The notes below the pieces were generated by a model. It saw only the letters and a program-made list of their open reading frames with translations. It ran no database searches and had not been told where the DNA came from. From Bryoerythrophyllum caledonicum (taxonomy: Eukaryota > Streptophyta > Bryopsida > Pottiales > Pottiaceae), in the NCBI GenBank assembly GCA_963971425.1, contig OZ020520.1, positions 25,500,754 through 25,564,753 on the forward strand: a DNA stretch of 64,000 nt. The letters run 5' to 3'. Positions 12,085 to 23,173 of the stretch are shown in pieces. A program made the translations under genes and the position numbers. The stretch's first letter is position 1, and each line of letters begins with the position of its first letter.

Positions 12085-12445
12085 GATTTTAAATGTACAG
12101 ATGTGGAGAGAGAAAATAATAACACATTCATTTCTACTAATAGCCAATTGAAATACAATGACATTCCAAGTGATTTTTTATTTTTTTTCGATAAAAATTG
12201 AATTAGTTATGAATTTTCCCAGTGTTTTGTCATGTTTAGTGTGTGGCCACCAATAGGTACCCTCGATAAGCACTGACCACAAATATGGGGTTACGACTAG
12301 TACCAAACCTCCATTTGAAGCTGAATTGGTGGTAATGGGATGGAAGTGGGTTCGAGATACCTCAATTTTATATACGTTGGTTATGGGATTTGGTTGGTAA
12401 TGGGGGGGGCTTACCTTATATGCACCCAAGCACCAAAATTGACCT
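12085..12445 (-). repeat. Dispersed repeat, inverted relative to 34865-35190
   Basis: Read on the minus strand, this matches 34865-35190 with moderate divergence. Shared blocks include CTATAAAATTG.GGTAT-like sequence, CCATCCCAT, AAATGGAGGTTTG, GGGTACCTA and ATTCATAACTAATTCA. The TATAAAA block makes a promoter-bearing element (solo LTR or similar) possible, but I see no clear ends. Confidence 0.65.
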
Positions 12446-12612
12446 TGCGAGGGCCTCGTAGGTGGTAAAGGATTAATTACTACCAAGGTGAACCCTCTTT
12501 GGCAATGTAATTGTAGGATCTTCTTAACTTTAATGAGGTGATGTGGTAAAAAAATTTATGAATTTTGACCGTAAGATAGATAAATGCAGTCAACACAAAC
12601 CAATTATATATA

Positions 12613-13458
12613 CTAGGGTGTGTACCCGTCGTCCCGACGGTGAGAGCGGAGGGTGGGGTGTCAATTTTACGTTTGTATGTTTTGTATTTTAACACCTATA
12701 AGCTCAAATAGAATCTAAATGGAAAAGTACTTATAATTTTGGAGTGCATGTAAACGTTACCCTAGTTTCAATCCACTCCAAAAATAAAGTGTTTTTGCTT
12801 TACATTCGCATTTTGATCGACCCTTTGTGCACATAAGTATCATTTGCCTAATATAGGAGGAGAAAACCCCCCACATGAAGAGGTCAAAATCAAGAGTCGT
12901 TCCAAACCGGGAAGGTTTTTTATTAGTACTCCTCAGAATAAAATTTGTTTGACGTATTATATTTTAGATTGCAGTTTGCATCTCTCGTATTTTAGGCATA
13001 TTTTCATGAATATTTCAGGCACTTTCATGAACGTACCCGTCGTTCTGACGGGTTGAGGTTCGTGCATTTATTTAGCATTGCACATAGCATATAGTGCCCC
13101 CTCACGGTGCTTCCGTTTGCAAAGCGTTGGAGCCACCCCCTGCCATACACTATCCCCACCCTGCGTTTGCCGAATGCGACGATCCTGCGCCATTCGCCCG
13201 GAAGGCACCGTAAATTGTGTGATTTTATTTTAAAGCTTACTATGGAGATCCTTTTGGTATTAAAAGTTAAAATAAGAGACGTGGTCACATGTGCTGGAGG
13301 TGAGGTAGTTCAACAAACGCCTTCAATTATAGGTAGATGCCAAGCCTCAAAATTGTTTGCGCGCAAGCCGGACTGAACATTGGGGGAGATAGTGAGTGCG
13401 AACACGTTCTGGGTGCGGTCTTGGATGCAGACAGGCTGACGCCTATTATATAGGTAGA
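12613..13458 (-). mobile_element. Nonautonomous Helitron, 846 bp
   Basis: Read on the minus strand it starts TCTACCTATATAATAGG at 13458 and ends CTAG at 12613. The terminal hairpin (CCGTCG, loop, CGACGG; plus-strand 12626-12640) lies 9 bases before that end. It sits between A at 12612 and T at 13459, the AT target typical of Helitrons, with no target duplication. These are the known hallmarks: 5' TC, 3' hairpin plus CTRR, AT target. It has no Rep/helicase gene. A second terminator-like hairpin lies inside it at 13036-13052. It is inserted beside the hexokinase exon fragment, probably in what was an intron. Confidence 0.75.
13036..13052 (-). other. Internal Helitron-terminator-like hairpin
   Basis: CCCGTC, five-base loop, GACGGG: a 6-bp stem closely similar to the true terminal hairpin at 12626-12640. 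Both are followed on the minus strand by GTAC-like sequence. It lacks a CTRR end, so it may be a decayed earlier terminator or the end of an older nested Helitron. Confidence 0.5.
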
Positions 13459-13988
13459 TATTCCAAAAAATTTGGACAAATTCCATTCTGAACTAATTAT
13501 GTACAAAAACAACCACTATGTAGGGTAGTCAAGAACCAAAAGGGTTTTCTTACAAAGACTCGCATCTAGTTTAACATTAGGCCATTAACAAGTTACAACA
13601 TATACTAAAACCTCAAAATCCAGACTTGCCTACTTTCCAATCTATACCATGTCACAAAATTTTCATATAAAGTTTGTCAAGTGTAAACCATGACAAAGGA
13701 ACCAAAATTGGGACCTAGAAATCTCTTATACGATATCAAATCCAAAAATCCAGAGCAGGAAATCAGATCATGACAAAAAAACCCTGAAATTTTAGAGTTG
13801 TCTGTTTTTCAAGCACCATGTCGAGCTTCTAAATCTTAGAAAGAACAATCAGTTCACATAGAGTCAAGACTGTTCATGTAATCATTGGATTTAACAATAG
13901 GTGTGTGATAACGGTAAGAAACCTCATCCAAAAATATAAGCTCCATGCATGAAATAGACAAAAACATACTTCATAAGAGTGACATTAC

Positions 13989-14647
13989 CAAAGCAACAAT
14001 CCTCATCTTGTGCCCTCGTCGTTCAATGCACCCTTGAAGAGCCGCAACCACGTCTTGGCCAATCTGTAAATTCAAGTAACAACATCTTAAGTTACACTGA
14101 ACTTCAAGCTGGCATACTTAGGTCTCTTCTACCACCTCAAATTGGTATATCATCGGGAAAACCATCTCATGAACACCTTGAAAAATCTTAAAGTTACACA
14201 AACAAAGAACTGTTGCCAATAAAAGTTGAACAAATCCTTGAAAGTAAGCCCGAAGATATACGATGCCATTCGCTAGTCTCAACCAAAATACTATAATTCA
14301 AAGATGAGTAGACTATGTGCAGTCAAGTCAAAACCGAAATCTCAACGAATAACCACAACACATCGGTAGGCACAGTAGAACTCATTGCATCGTTCACTTT
14401 GAAACCTTTGGTCAACTGCAAGAGGCAACCAGCATTTACATCCGTTTGTTTGACGGGGAAGGAAAAGGCGAACCCTATTTCCCGCCCTTGGCCCGCGTGC
14501 AACGTGAAATCATCGCCTTCCCTTGCCACAACGCTCACCAGCTCCTTGGCAATGAAATCAAACAACTCTTCACTTGTTCCAAGCATCATCTCAGAAGAAA
14601 TGGCAACTTCTTCATACTCCTGTTTGATCACCCTACCCTCCAACACT
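13989..14647 (-). pseudogene. HXK: Hexokinase gene fragment, two exons
   Basis: Plant-type hexokinase phosphorylates glucose and also acts as a sugar sensor. Two exons are visible on the minus strand. Exon a (14647-14386) contains VIKQEYEEVAISSEMM, TSEELFDFIAKELVS, REIGFAFSFPVKQT and LTKGFKVNDA, matching the small domain of hexokinase; the tryptophan usual before TKGF is leucine here. Exon b (14063-13989) is preceded by a TTTACAG acceptor and followed by GTAATG. It encodes 25 residues beginning IGQDVVAAL and ending MRIVAL, where plant hexokinase genes are known to have an intron before the VNDTVG segment. The donor after exon a reads ATGAGT instead of GTGAGT, a G-to-A change that should block splicing. 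The exons before and after are not found in the window, and unit 2 lies 11 bp upstream of exon a. It is a broken gene or a captured fragment. Confidence 0.85.
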
Positions 14648-14958
14648 CTGTTGCAGTTTGTAGAGACAGTATTCCTCCGGAATGCCCCTAATTGTCACTA
14701 AGAGCTTCCCAAAGTAACCGCTCCGGTTTCGTTCCCACACAGACCTAAATATCTTCTTACCAGTACTCCGGATTACTAAGCTTACCAAAGCAATTCGGTT
14801 ACGAGTTAGCTATAGTCCTTCCTTACTTAGATTAGATCCGGATCCGTCCGGATCTGGATTTTATACAATGGTTTCCGGAGAATAGGTTCCGGAAATCAGG
14901 GGGGTAAGTTTGATTAGTCTCTGTTCCTCCTCAGAGAGTCTCCTGGAGTTTTTAAACA

Positions 14959-15042
14959 AGTGGCCGAAGTCCACTGACCCTGTTTTGTGTAAGTGGCTGG
15001 GTTTCCCACTGCCCTGTGACTTAAAGTGGCTAGGCACCCACT
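14959..15042 (-). other. Three consecutive AGTGG/CCACT hairpins (unit 2)
   Basis: Inverted repeats at 15042-15025, 15010-14992 and 14975-14959 (minus strand). They have the same order and stems as in unit 1 but different loop bases and spacers. Conservation of the stems between diverged copies is the evidence for a functional structure. Confidence 0.65.
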
Positions 15043-15962
15043 GTCCGGAGCTTGTAGTGACCAAACAACACTCTCCCTACTATGCTAACTGGTAATTGGA
15101 TTGCTGCTGCCGGACTTCGGCTCTCACGACATCCGGAAGGCCTTCCGGATGCGGTCATACAGAGACTAACCCGGGCTACAACGGCATTCCGGGGGGTATG
15201 ATTGTAAATCTCCGGAATAGAGACTCACGGTTTGCTATGGTTATTTTATCTAGGTATTGGTATCAGGCTTTTTCCTATCTTAGGGGAGAATTCCGGTATT
15301 GACCGGAATCCAGTTTAACATAGTTTCCTCCGCAAACTAGAGATTACCATGAACACCTTTGCAGTTCATCTCCTCCCCTCCTGGCTACTTCCGGACCCTA
15401 GGGACTACCAGGGACACCTCTGCAATAGTTCTCTCCAGCTCTCCCGGGCGATCTCCTGACACTACCCTCAATAACTTCCCCCTCCGGCAAATAAGTGAGT
15501 TACCCTAGTCCGGAAGAATTCCTCACACAACCACACCCTCAAGAATGGATCTGTCACTCACAGGATTAACACGTCCCACAATAACACAAGGTAGCAAATC
15601 TAGTGAAAAAGGTAACGTATATTTCCGAGTGAAATGAACAAGATGAAGGTTTTTCCCAAAACCTCCTACTAAGTACTCTCTGAATTCCCCAAATTCAGAT
15701 TTCCCTCTACCTATGACTACGAGAAATCCGCTAGATCTTATCTAAAAGATCCGAGAAATCCGGAAAAGTCCCAGATCGGATCTCAGATCCTAAAATCTCG
15801 GAATAGTTCCTAGACTCCGGACTTCCTTCTCTAACAAAACCTGGCTATTGATTCCGGTAGCAGCCGGGTGCACTTGGGGCCCCATCGTTAGTCGCTACTG
15901 ATCCGGACTCTAACCCTGAGAAAAAGAAATAAACAAAAAGGAACCTACAACCTAGTTTAACC

Positions 15963-17866
15963 CTAAGTAGGAGCACCGGGACCCCGATTTCTCCCACTCC
16001 GGCGGGAGGGGGAAATCTCCACCGGAATGCGCGCCTTGCCCTTCGCCCTCTTGGACGTTGCAGGTGAAAGATCGGTCTTCCGGGTTGATGGTTCTGCTGT
16101 TGGAGGGGCAGTCACCACCGGAGTACTAGCGTCCGGCGGTGGAGGGGGCTGTTCCGGTGATCCTTCCGGGACCGGGGGTGCTGGTGTTTCCGTCGCGGAA
16201 GCTGACCTGGTCTCTTGGACCAAGTCCCTGTAGCTTCCGGAAGGATTCCTTGGTCCGGATGCCAACCTCCGGGAGACGGACCTTTGTGGGACAGGGATGC
16301 CGTCTACCGCCGGAGAGTCTAGCAGGCGCATGTTGTGAGGCGACAGGAGCTCCGAAAGGGTCTTCAGGATCTCGCTCGTACTCGGGTTGGGAAGTACGAT
16401 ACCCTTCGTTGGCGTTCGGGGTGACGGAGTGTCCAGCGACTCCGGATTTGCTGACGTGCCCGGAGCTGGGGTGGAGTTTGCCGGAGGTCCTAGAGAGGCT
16501 GTGGACCGTACTGGCGTCGTGGTGTTGTCCGGTCCATGGGCTGCTGGGTCTTCCGGTGGCTCCACGGTGATGTTGTCCACCAACATCGTCATCTGGTCCC
16601 ACGTCCGGCCCATCTTCTCTGCTTGGTCTAGGAGAAACCGGATGATGTTGGCCCTGGTGACCTTCTCATTTTTCTCCACCAATTTGGTGAAGAGCCGACT
16701 CCGGTTGACCACGTCGACCGGAATTTGCAAGGCCGCCCGGACCTCTCCACCGCCAGGAGCTCCTCCACCCTGGTGATAGTGTCCTCCAACCGGTCGACGT
16801 CCAGGCTTCGGAACATCTACTCCATGCTGGTGGTGATGATGAAATTGGTCTCTTTAAGGAGCCCAACTCTCCAGCCAATATCCCGGGTGAGCTCATCCAT
16901 TAGTTTGAGCTGGCCCCTGGAGTCGCTCTTGTCGACCTTCCTCCTCTTCCGGCTGGTCCCCACCGACGGTCCGGACTCGTCTTCTCCGGATGATGCCGAG
17001 GAGCTACGTATTTCCGGACTCTCCGCCTCGGGCTCCTTCCCCCGAGGTCTCTTGGGAGCCTTCCGGCCCTCCGGAGTCCCCGTGGTTGCTGCTTCCGGCA
17101 CCGTCTCCTTCTCTCCGGACTCCTCTTCTTCCGACTCATCCCCTCCATACCTCTGGAAGTTGAGCACCTCGTCGTAGTGCCGGATTTCCGCCGGGGTGAG
17201 TTGCTGGTGGTGCGCATAAAGGTGCACCACGTACGAGGCCAGCGGTGTTGCCGATTTCTTCACCTTCTGGAGATTGGCGACCAACCGATTGATTAGGTCG
17301 GTCATTAATGTTCCCCAGTCGACGACGATCTTTCCCCGGAGTGCTCCGAGGAAAGTGCAGGCCCACTTCGCCACCACCCGTTTCGGCTTTTCCGAATGGA
17401 ATATAGGGTTTAAAAACCCTAGCACGAGTAGGGCATCCTGGTGCCGAAGGTCTTGGAGGTTGAAGCCATCCTTCGGGTCTGCCGGTTCTCTGAACTCCTC
17501 TGCCAAGAACTCGTCCCGCCGTTCTACCACCTTGGTGCGGCCAGCCCGGAAGTCGTAGGCCTGAGACCACTCCGGGACTCCCCAGATCCCTGGATGGGCT
17601 CTCATCAGCCCTTTGTACTTCTCGTCCGGCGTCCCGACAAGCTCCCGGACGTAGACCTCCTCTCGGATGCCCCACGGAACCTCGAGCAAACCTTCACAAC
17701 CCATATACTTTAGGCTGTTCTTCAACATACCAAGTTCCTCTGGGTCTTCTGGTATTTCCGGTAGGATGCGGGTTAAGGGGGGCAATGCAACTGCCGGCTC
17801 CTCGTCTCTCCGGTCACGCCCGTCTCTGTCCGTCTTCTTCTTCTTGGCCATTGGTACAGACTTCAT
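15963..17866 (-). pseudogene. Gag-like protein of CCGG-rich unit 2
   Basis: Homologue of the protein at 6954-8975, about 634 codons. The start is probably the ATG of MAKKKKTDRDG near 17848. Conserved core: REPADPKDG, GFLNPIFHSEKPKR, KWACTFLGALRGKI, VDWGTLM, VVHLYAHHQQLTP and FQRYGG. Then come an acidic Ser-rich linker, VDVVNRSRLFTKLVEKNEK, a Pro-rich region and a basic tail SPSRRSGRNRG. It is broken by an in-frame TAG at 16817-16819 (glutamine expected) and a one-base frame change near 16735. As in unit 1 there is no zinc knuckle, protease, reverse transcriptase or integrase. Confidence 0.6.
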
Positions 17867-18330
17867 GGAGTCAGACTATCACCTCACTAACTCTCGAGGT
17901 TGTCCCTGCACGCACCGTCCTCACACAAACCCTCCCTAACGGACACACGTCCGTTCTAACTGTCCGATTCTCCAAACCCTAACGGCAAGCGGTTCGAAAA
18001 ATCGTAAGAGCGAGAGGAAGAGCGATAGCAAGAGAATAAAGAAGCCGAGACGCAGGAAGACAGAGTGAGAAGAAAGAGTATCCGTCCAAACCCCAACCTT
18101 AAGTAGTCTCGCCATTAGTACGGCATCATGATGGCGGTTGATGGGGACAGTTCTGGGTGACAGTTCCGGATAACTGACTGCCCCGGAATCCCGATAACTG
18201 CTCCGGTTCCGCTTTTAACATCTTTAGGCTTAATTAGGGTTGGCAGTCGGGTTGATCCGACTTTATTCCTACCTGAAGACTATTGGTTGTATCCTGGCAC
18301 AATCTATCCTAATAAATTACTAAGTTTTAG

Positions 18331-20394
18331 TGTTTTGGCCGGAACTTAAGGTTAACGTCCGGCACCATGTGGGAACGGAATCCCACACACTCCCAATTGC
18401 ACATGGAGCACCCAGACCTTGGAAGAACAACTGCATCATTGCAGGTTCATACAATGCAGATGATCAGCCGCATCTGCAAGCTAAGACGTATGGAGCTGAT
18501 CATCTGCATTTCAAGTTCATGGCCAATGCAAGTTCATAATTATATCTGCTGTACAACTCCATGATCATTCCAAGTTCATGAACCACATAATCTCCACGAC
18601 CATCAATCGCAGCATCAACACAACCACAACAACATCACATCCCTAACACCATCTCTTATGTACAACTTACAGCTGTCCTGTAGACTATCGCTGCTCGTAG
18701 TATGCTTTGCATTCCGAATCGCATCCACACGTCATCCTGCATATTCTCATCATATATACCACCAAAAAACTCAAAACTCCTCTCCAAAACTCCACTCCAA
18801 AATGCTTCTTCAAAGATAATTCCTCTACAAAACTCTGCATCAAAACTCCTCTCCAAAACTCCTCATCAAAATCAATTCCTCTCCAAAACACTTCTTCAGA
18901 ATTCTTCTCCAATTTTTCTTCAGAATTCAAGTACAGAAAGTGGCTTGATCTAGAATGGAGATACCTGCTTCTTCGGCTCTTCTAGCCGCCATACGTGCTT
19001 CGTTCATTTTGGCGCCAACACCGCCACTTCCACCGCCTCTGAGGAACATGAGATCCACAATTTACTCTTTGGATCCACAACCGAAGGGTGACCCTGCTAG
19101 CATCTCATTGAGGCCATGATCTGCGAAAAAGAGCGTGTTGTTGCCTGGTGGCATGCGGCATGAGTTGAATACATTGTGGGAGGAGGAGGAGCATGAATCC
19201 GGCGACCCATCTTCTTCTGATCCGAGGAATGAACTCGCTGTGGAGTCGTGTATGGCTCCTCTATAGTTGATCAGTGATCGCAGACACTCACTAAACCTAC
19301 ATCAAATCATGTCTTGCATCTGCCGCATCAGCTCACACATCCGCAAGAAATCCTCGCAGCTCCACATGGATAAAACCTGTGCATCCTGCACATTATGAAA
19401 AGGATATCCTACAAAGTTTGATGATAATAGAGCATAAACAACAGAAAACAAAAACCGCTGGAGGATAGATGCCAACTCCAGAATCTCGAAAACGGACTGC
19501 GATCCCTAATGCCTTGACTCATTGGGAGAATTAACGAACTCAGATGACATACCTTGGTGATGGATGAGTCGTAGCGGGGATTGTTGTGTCTCAACGCCCG
19601 AAGAGAATAATGTGTAGATGCGCGCGCTTGACGACTTGCCCATCAAGACCTTCATGTTCAACAAAAAAAAAACAAACTCGTAACGACCCCGCTGCACTTG
19701 TCTCCCTTCTTGTTTGGCTGACAAAAACATCATATACTAAGCCATTAAAGCCATTAACAACATATACTAAAACATAGACAAAAATATCCACTAAAATACC
19801 TAATAAACATGTAACAACTTAAAAGAGCTACTTCAACATATATTGTATGATCTTATGTTAGTTAGTATTTATATTTTAATTTGATTAGAATATTATATTG
19901 TATTGGTTCGTTTACATTGTGATTTGAAGTGTTTATTTTGGTTATATTAGTTAGTAAATTATGTTGTAATTTGAAATGCTCATTTTATTTAATATCTAAA
20001 AAAGTTGTTTTATAGTAATAATATGCTATGATTACATTAAAGATATAATTTATTTTATCTTTCAATAATTTAATCACATATATCAAAAATATTTTTCTTC
20101 CATATTTAAAACTTATTTTTACATACATAACATTAGGTTATATATGGAATATGTGTATATATATATAACTTTGTACTTAATTGAAAGTATATGTTTTATT
20201 TTGAATTTAATATTGAATAGAATTTTGTAAAAGACGCCATATAAGTTTGAATAAAGGTATAGATTCAACTACAAAAATAAAAGTAGATTTTTTTTTTAAT
20301 TACGAGGTTAAATGATACATTATTTGCTTCTATATTGCCATTCATTCATATAAAGTCTAATGGGTGGAACTTGAATGCTTGTCGTTGTACTGTA
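18331..20394. other. Noncoding stretch with an ACTCCTCTCCAAA-type repeat
   Basis: No supported gene. At about 18766-18900 a degenerate tandem repeat of CTCCTCTCCAAAACTC and CTTCTTCAAA words is visible. From 19800 to 20390 the sequence is very AT-rich. I see no transposon ends in it. Confidence 0.45.
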
Positions 20395-20453
20395 CAATAG
20401 GGTGACATTCAAATTGGCCGTTTAGTAGTTCCAGGGATAGTGTCCTACACTGC

Positions 20454-20972
20454 TGCCAACTTTGACACCCTTCCCAAAGTTAAAAAATTGTTATTTTACC
20501 ATGAAAATTTGGGGACAGCATCATCTTTATGTTGAAAACCTGTATACCAAATTTCAAGTCCAGGAGACTTATACAAAAAAACTTATGCAAGATCTACCAA
20601 CATGGGATAGCTGTGAGAAAAGTGTCACAGCTGCCAACTTTGACACCCTCCCAAGAATTGAGGAAATTTTTTTTGCCCATGAAATTTTTGGAGAAAAAAC
20701 GCTTTTATGTTGTTTGCATGTGTGGAAAATTTCAAGTCCAAAAGACCCATACAAAAAATAATATTCCAAATCTACCAACATGTGTAGTTTTGAGAAACAA
20801 AGGAGAAAACCATTTTACTACTTCCAACTTTGACGCCCTCCTTAGGATTGAGTTTTTGTTGATACATAATGAAATTTTTGGCACAAGATCATCTCTACGC
20901 TGGTAACATGTGAGATAAATTTCAAAGCCAAAAGATGTACACAAAAAAGTTATTCCATATCTACCAACGTGT
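20454..20972 (+). repeat. Three tandem units inside the left Tc1 inverted repeat
   Basis: Units begin at 20454, 20632 and 20823, each with YCCAACTTTGACRCCCT. They continue through a CATGAAAWTTTKG block, AAATTTCAAG, and end with TCTACCAACATG. Spacing is 178 and 191 bp and the units are clearly diverged from one another. The right inverted repeat carries the same three units in mirror order. Confidence 0.85.
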
Positions 20973-21971
20973 ATGTCCTCCATTAGCGTCAATCACTACT
21001 AGTAACCTAGAGGGCATAGAATGACATAGTTGAAGGAGCTTTGTACCATTGACTAACTTCCACTCTCTTTCAAGAACTACCTTCAACACATCTAAGCTTC
21101 TAGGGCATTGTTTGCCATGTTGCACATCATCTTTTAACATCCTCCAAACGTTCTCGATTGGATTGAGATCGAGAGAGTTTACAGGCCAGTTGAGCTTTTC
21201 GAGAAGGTGGCCTTGTCTCCATTCTTCACACATTTTGCTCCTATGGACGGGTGCCCCATCTTCCATAAGCACTCCTTGTGGAATTTGACCCATGAAATGA
21301 ACCAATTTGGCATTGTAAACCACTTCTATAAAATCCTTAGCAGAACGTTGACCTTTAGGCATAAAGACCAGTTCTGACTTTTGTCCTCCGGCAAATGCGC
21401 CTCAAATCATTAAAGAAGTCCTTCCACTTTTAAAAGTAGGAGCTAGACAACTTGATGAATAACGCTCGTATGCACTTCTCCAAACATGAATTTGCCGAGA
21501 ATTTTTTCCAATTTCAAAAGTAGATTCATTTGTCCAAACAACACGCTCCCACTCTTTTGCACTCCATCCACGGTACTTCTGAGCAAAAGCTAATCGTTGA
21601 GACATGTGACGAGGTGTCAAATAAGGTTTTTTGACTGCAATTCGACTAAAAATGCCATTTTTATGTAAGACCCTTTGAATAGTACGTCTACACACTTGAG
21701 TAGGACATGCATTGGTAATCTTTGAGAGTGAAGAGCAACGATGAATTTTTGAGTAATGCACAATACTACGAACATCTCTATCACTAAGTTTTTTAGCGTG
21801 ACTTCCACCGCAAGGTTTGCGCTTGTAGATTCCATCTTCTCTAAATGTTTTTACTAACCTTGTAACTGTTCTAATAGGAACTCCAATAGTAGCTGCAATT
21901 TGAACTCCTATAAATCCTCCCTCACTCAAACCTATGATGCGAGGACGAATTTCATCTGAAATTGCCATCAT
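20961..21971 (-). pseudogene. Tc1-type transposase, one nonsense codon
   Basis: Full-length Tc1 transposase, about 336 residues. It would cut and paste the element by binding its inverted repeats and joining them to TA targets. N-terminal helix-turn-helix region: GVQIAATIGVPIRTVTRLVK, then CRRTIQRVLHKNG. The catalytic domain has VVWTNESTFEIGKNSRQIHVW, where the first catalytic Asp is Asn. It then has VLMEDGAPVHRS (second Asp) and LDLNPIENVW (Glu), with 34 residues between the last two, so the class is DD34E. The frame is continuous except for one TGA at 21402-21404, where Trp is expected (MI-stop-GAFAGG). Both defects are single G-to-A changes. The closest family I can recall is fungal Tc1, inferred from phrases such as APTFKSGRTS and EIGKNSRQIHVW. 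Confidence 0.9.
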
Positions 21972-22008
21972 AAACTTATAGAGTGCGTGATACTAGCTAC
22001 AGCAGTAG

Positions 22009-22186
22009 AGTAGGGGTTAGAGCAGAGCAAGGGGGAGAGAAGGGGGCCAAGGGGCTAGAGCAGAGCAAAGGGGGTTGCAGGATTGACACGTGACAATTGG
22101 CAGAGGAAGGAGAACAGGGCTGGAGTAGAGCAAGGGGGAGAGAAGGGAGCCAAGGCACTGGAGCAGAGAGGAGAGAGAAGGGTCGC
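22009..22186 (+). repeat. Purine-rich tandem repeat inside the Tc1 element
   Basis: GAGCAAGGGGGAGAGAAGGG and CTAGAGCAGAGCAAAGGGGG style units, four or five diverged copies, between the 5' end of the transposase gene and the right inverted repeat. Confidence 0.7.
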
Positions 22187-22593
22187 CAAAACACAAGCCC
22201 ATATGCATACATGAAAAATCGTTTTGCTCTTAATCACTCATCATGTATGCCCAATGTGAATGAACACTCATGCATCCCACAATACAACACTCTCTGTTTT
22301 GAGGATTGTCTCAACATTCAGTCTATCACAAATCACACACACCATTCCCTTTACATAGTGTTCAATAGATATTTAGAAGAAAAAATTTGTCATGTGTCTA
22401 ATGCACACTTTATGGCCAAGTGGATTCTTCTGCATGGAACACCTCTTCACTTCTTTATTTAGATGTTATTGATCTTTTGAGAAGCATTTATGTTTGGTGG
22501 CTTACTCACATGATTGAGTTCAATGAAAAAGCATGAGGTGTCAAAGATATTTTGACATTTTCAATATGACCTTCAAATTGTTTATCATAGTTA

Positions 22594-23173
22594 CACATGT
22601 TGATAGATATGGAATAACTTTTTTTATGTATGTCTTTTGGCTTTGAAATTTATCCCACATGTTACCAGCGTAGAGATGATCTTGTGCCAAAAATTTCATT
22701 ATGTATCAACAAAAACTCAATCCTAAGGAGGGCGTCAAAGTTGGAAGTAGTAAAATGGTTTTCCCCTTTGTTTCTCAAAACTACACATGTTGGTAGATTT
22801 GGAATATTATTTTTTGTATGGGTCTTTCGGACTTGAAATTTTCCACACATGCAAACAACATAAGAATGTTTTTGCTCCAAAAATTTCATGGGCAAAAAAA
22901 ATTTCCTCAATTCTTGGGAGGGTGTCAAAGTTGGCAGCTGTGACACTTTTCTCACAGCTATCCCATGTTGGTAGATCTTGCATAAGTTTTTTTGTATAAG
23001 TCTCCTGGACTTGAAATTTGGTATGCATGTTTTCAACATAAAGATGATGCTGTCCCCAAATTTTCATGGTAAAATAACAATTTCTCAGCTTTGGGGAGGG
23101 TGTCAAAGTTGGCAGCAGTGTAGGACACTATCCCTGGAACTACTAAACGGCCAATTTGAATGTCACCCTATTG
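22594..23173 (-). repeat. Right Tc1 inverted repeat with three units
   Basis: Reverse complement of 20395-20972, with a few substitutions over 580 bp. Carries the three internal units in mirrored order. Confidence 0.88.

Larger units (their letters stand above)
14659..18330 (-). mobile_element. CCGG-rich retroelement-like unit 2, inverted and diverged
   Basis: Second member of the family at 6347-10284, on the opposite strand. Shared noncoding blocks include TAACGATGGGG with GCACCCGGCT, the palindrome-like CCGGAAGGCCTTCCGG with GTCGTGAGAG, the three AGTGG/CCACT hairpins, GGGAACGAAACCGGAG, and the end GGAGGAATACTG plus CTCTACA at 14659. The 5' edge near 18330 is approximate, set where CCGG motifs stop. 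Its 3' end lies 11 bp from the first visible hexokinase exon, so it probably inserted into that gene's intron. Confidence 0.55.
20395..23173 (-). mobile_element. Tc1-type DD34E transposon, complete with TA target
   Basis: A 2779-bp element bounded by inverted ends CAATAGGGTGACATTC (start at 20395; reverse complement ends at 23173) and by TA on both sides (20393-20394 and 23174-23175). The inverted repeats are unusually long, about 0.58 kb each (20395-20972 and 22594-23173), highly similar, and each built of three tandem units. The single transposase gene lies between them on the minus strand. A purine-rich repeat lies between the gene's 5' end and the right inverted repeat. Confidence 0.9.

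Noticed and set aside
22097..22462. 121-codon plus-strand frame inside the Tc1 element
   Set aside because: Its N-terminal part is the purine-rich tandem repeat and the rest has no homology I know.
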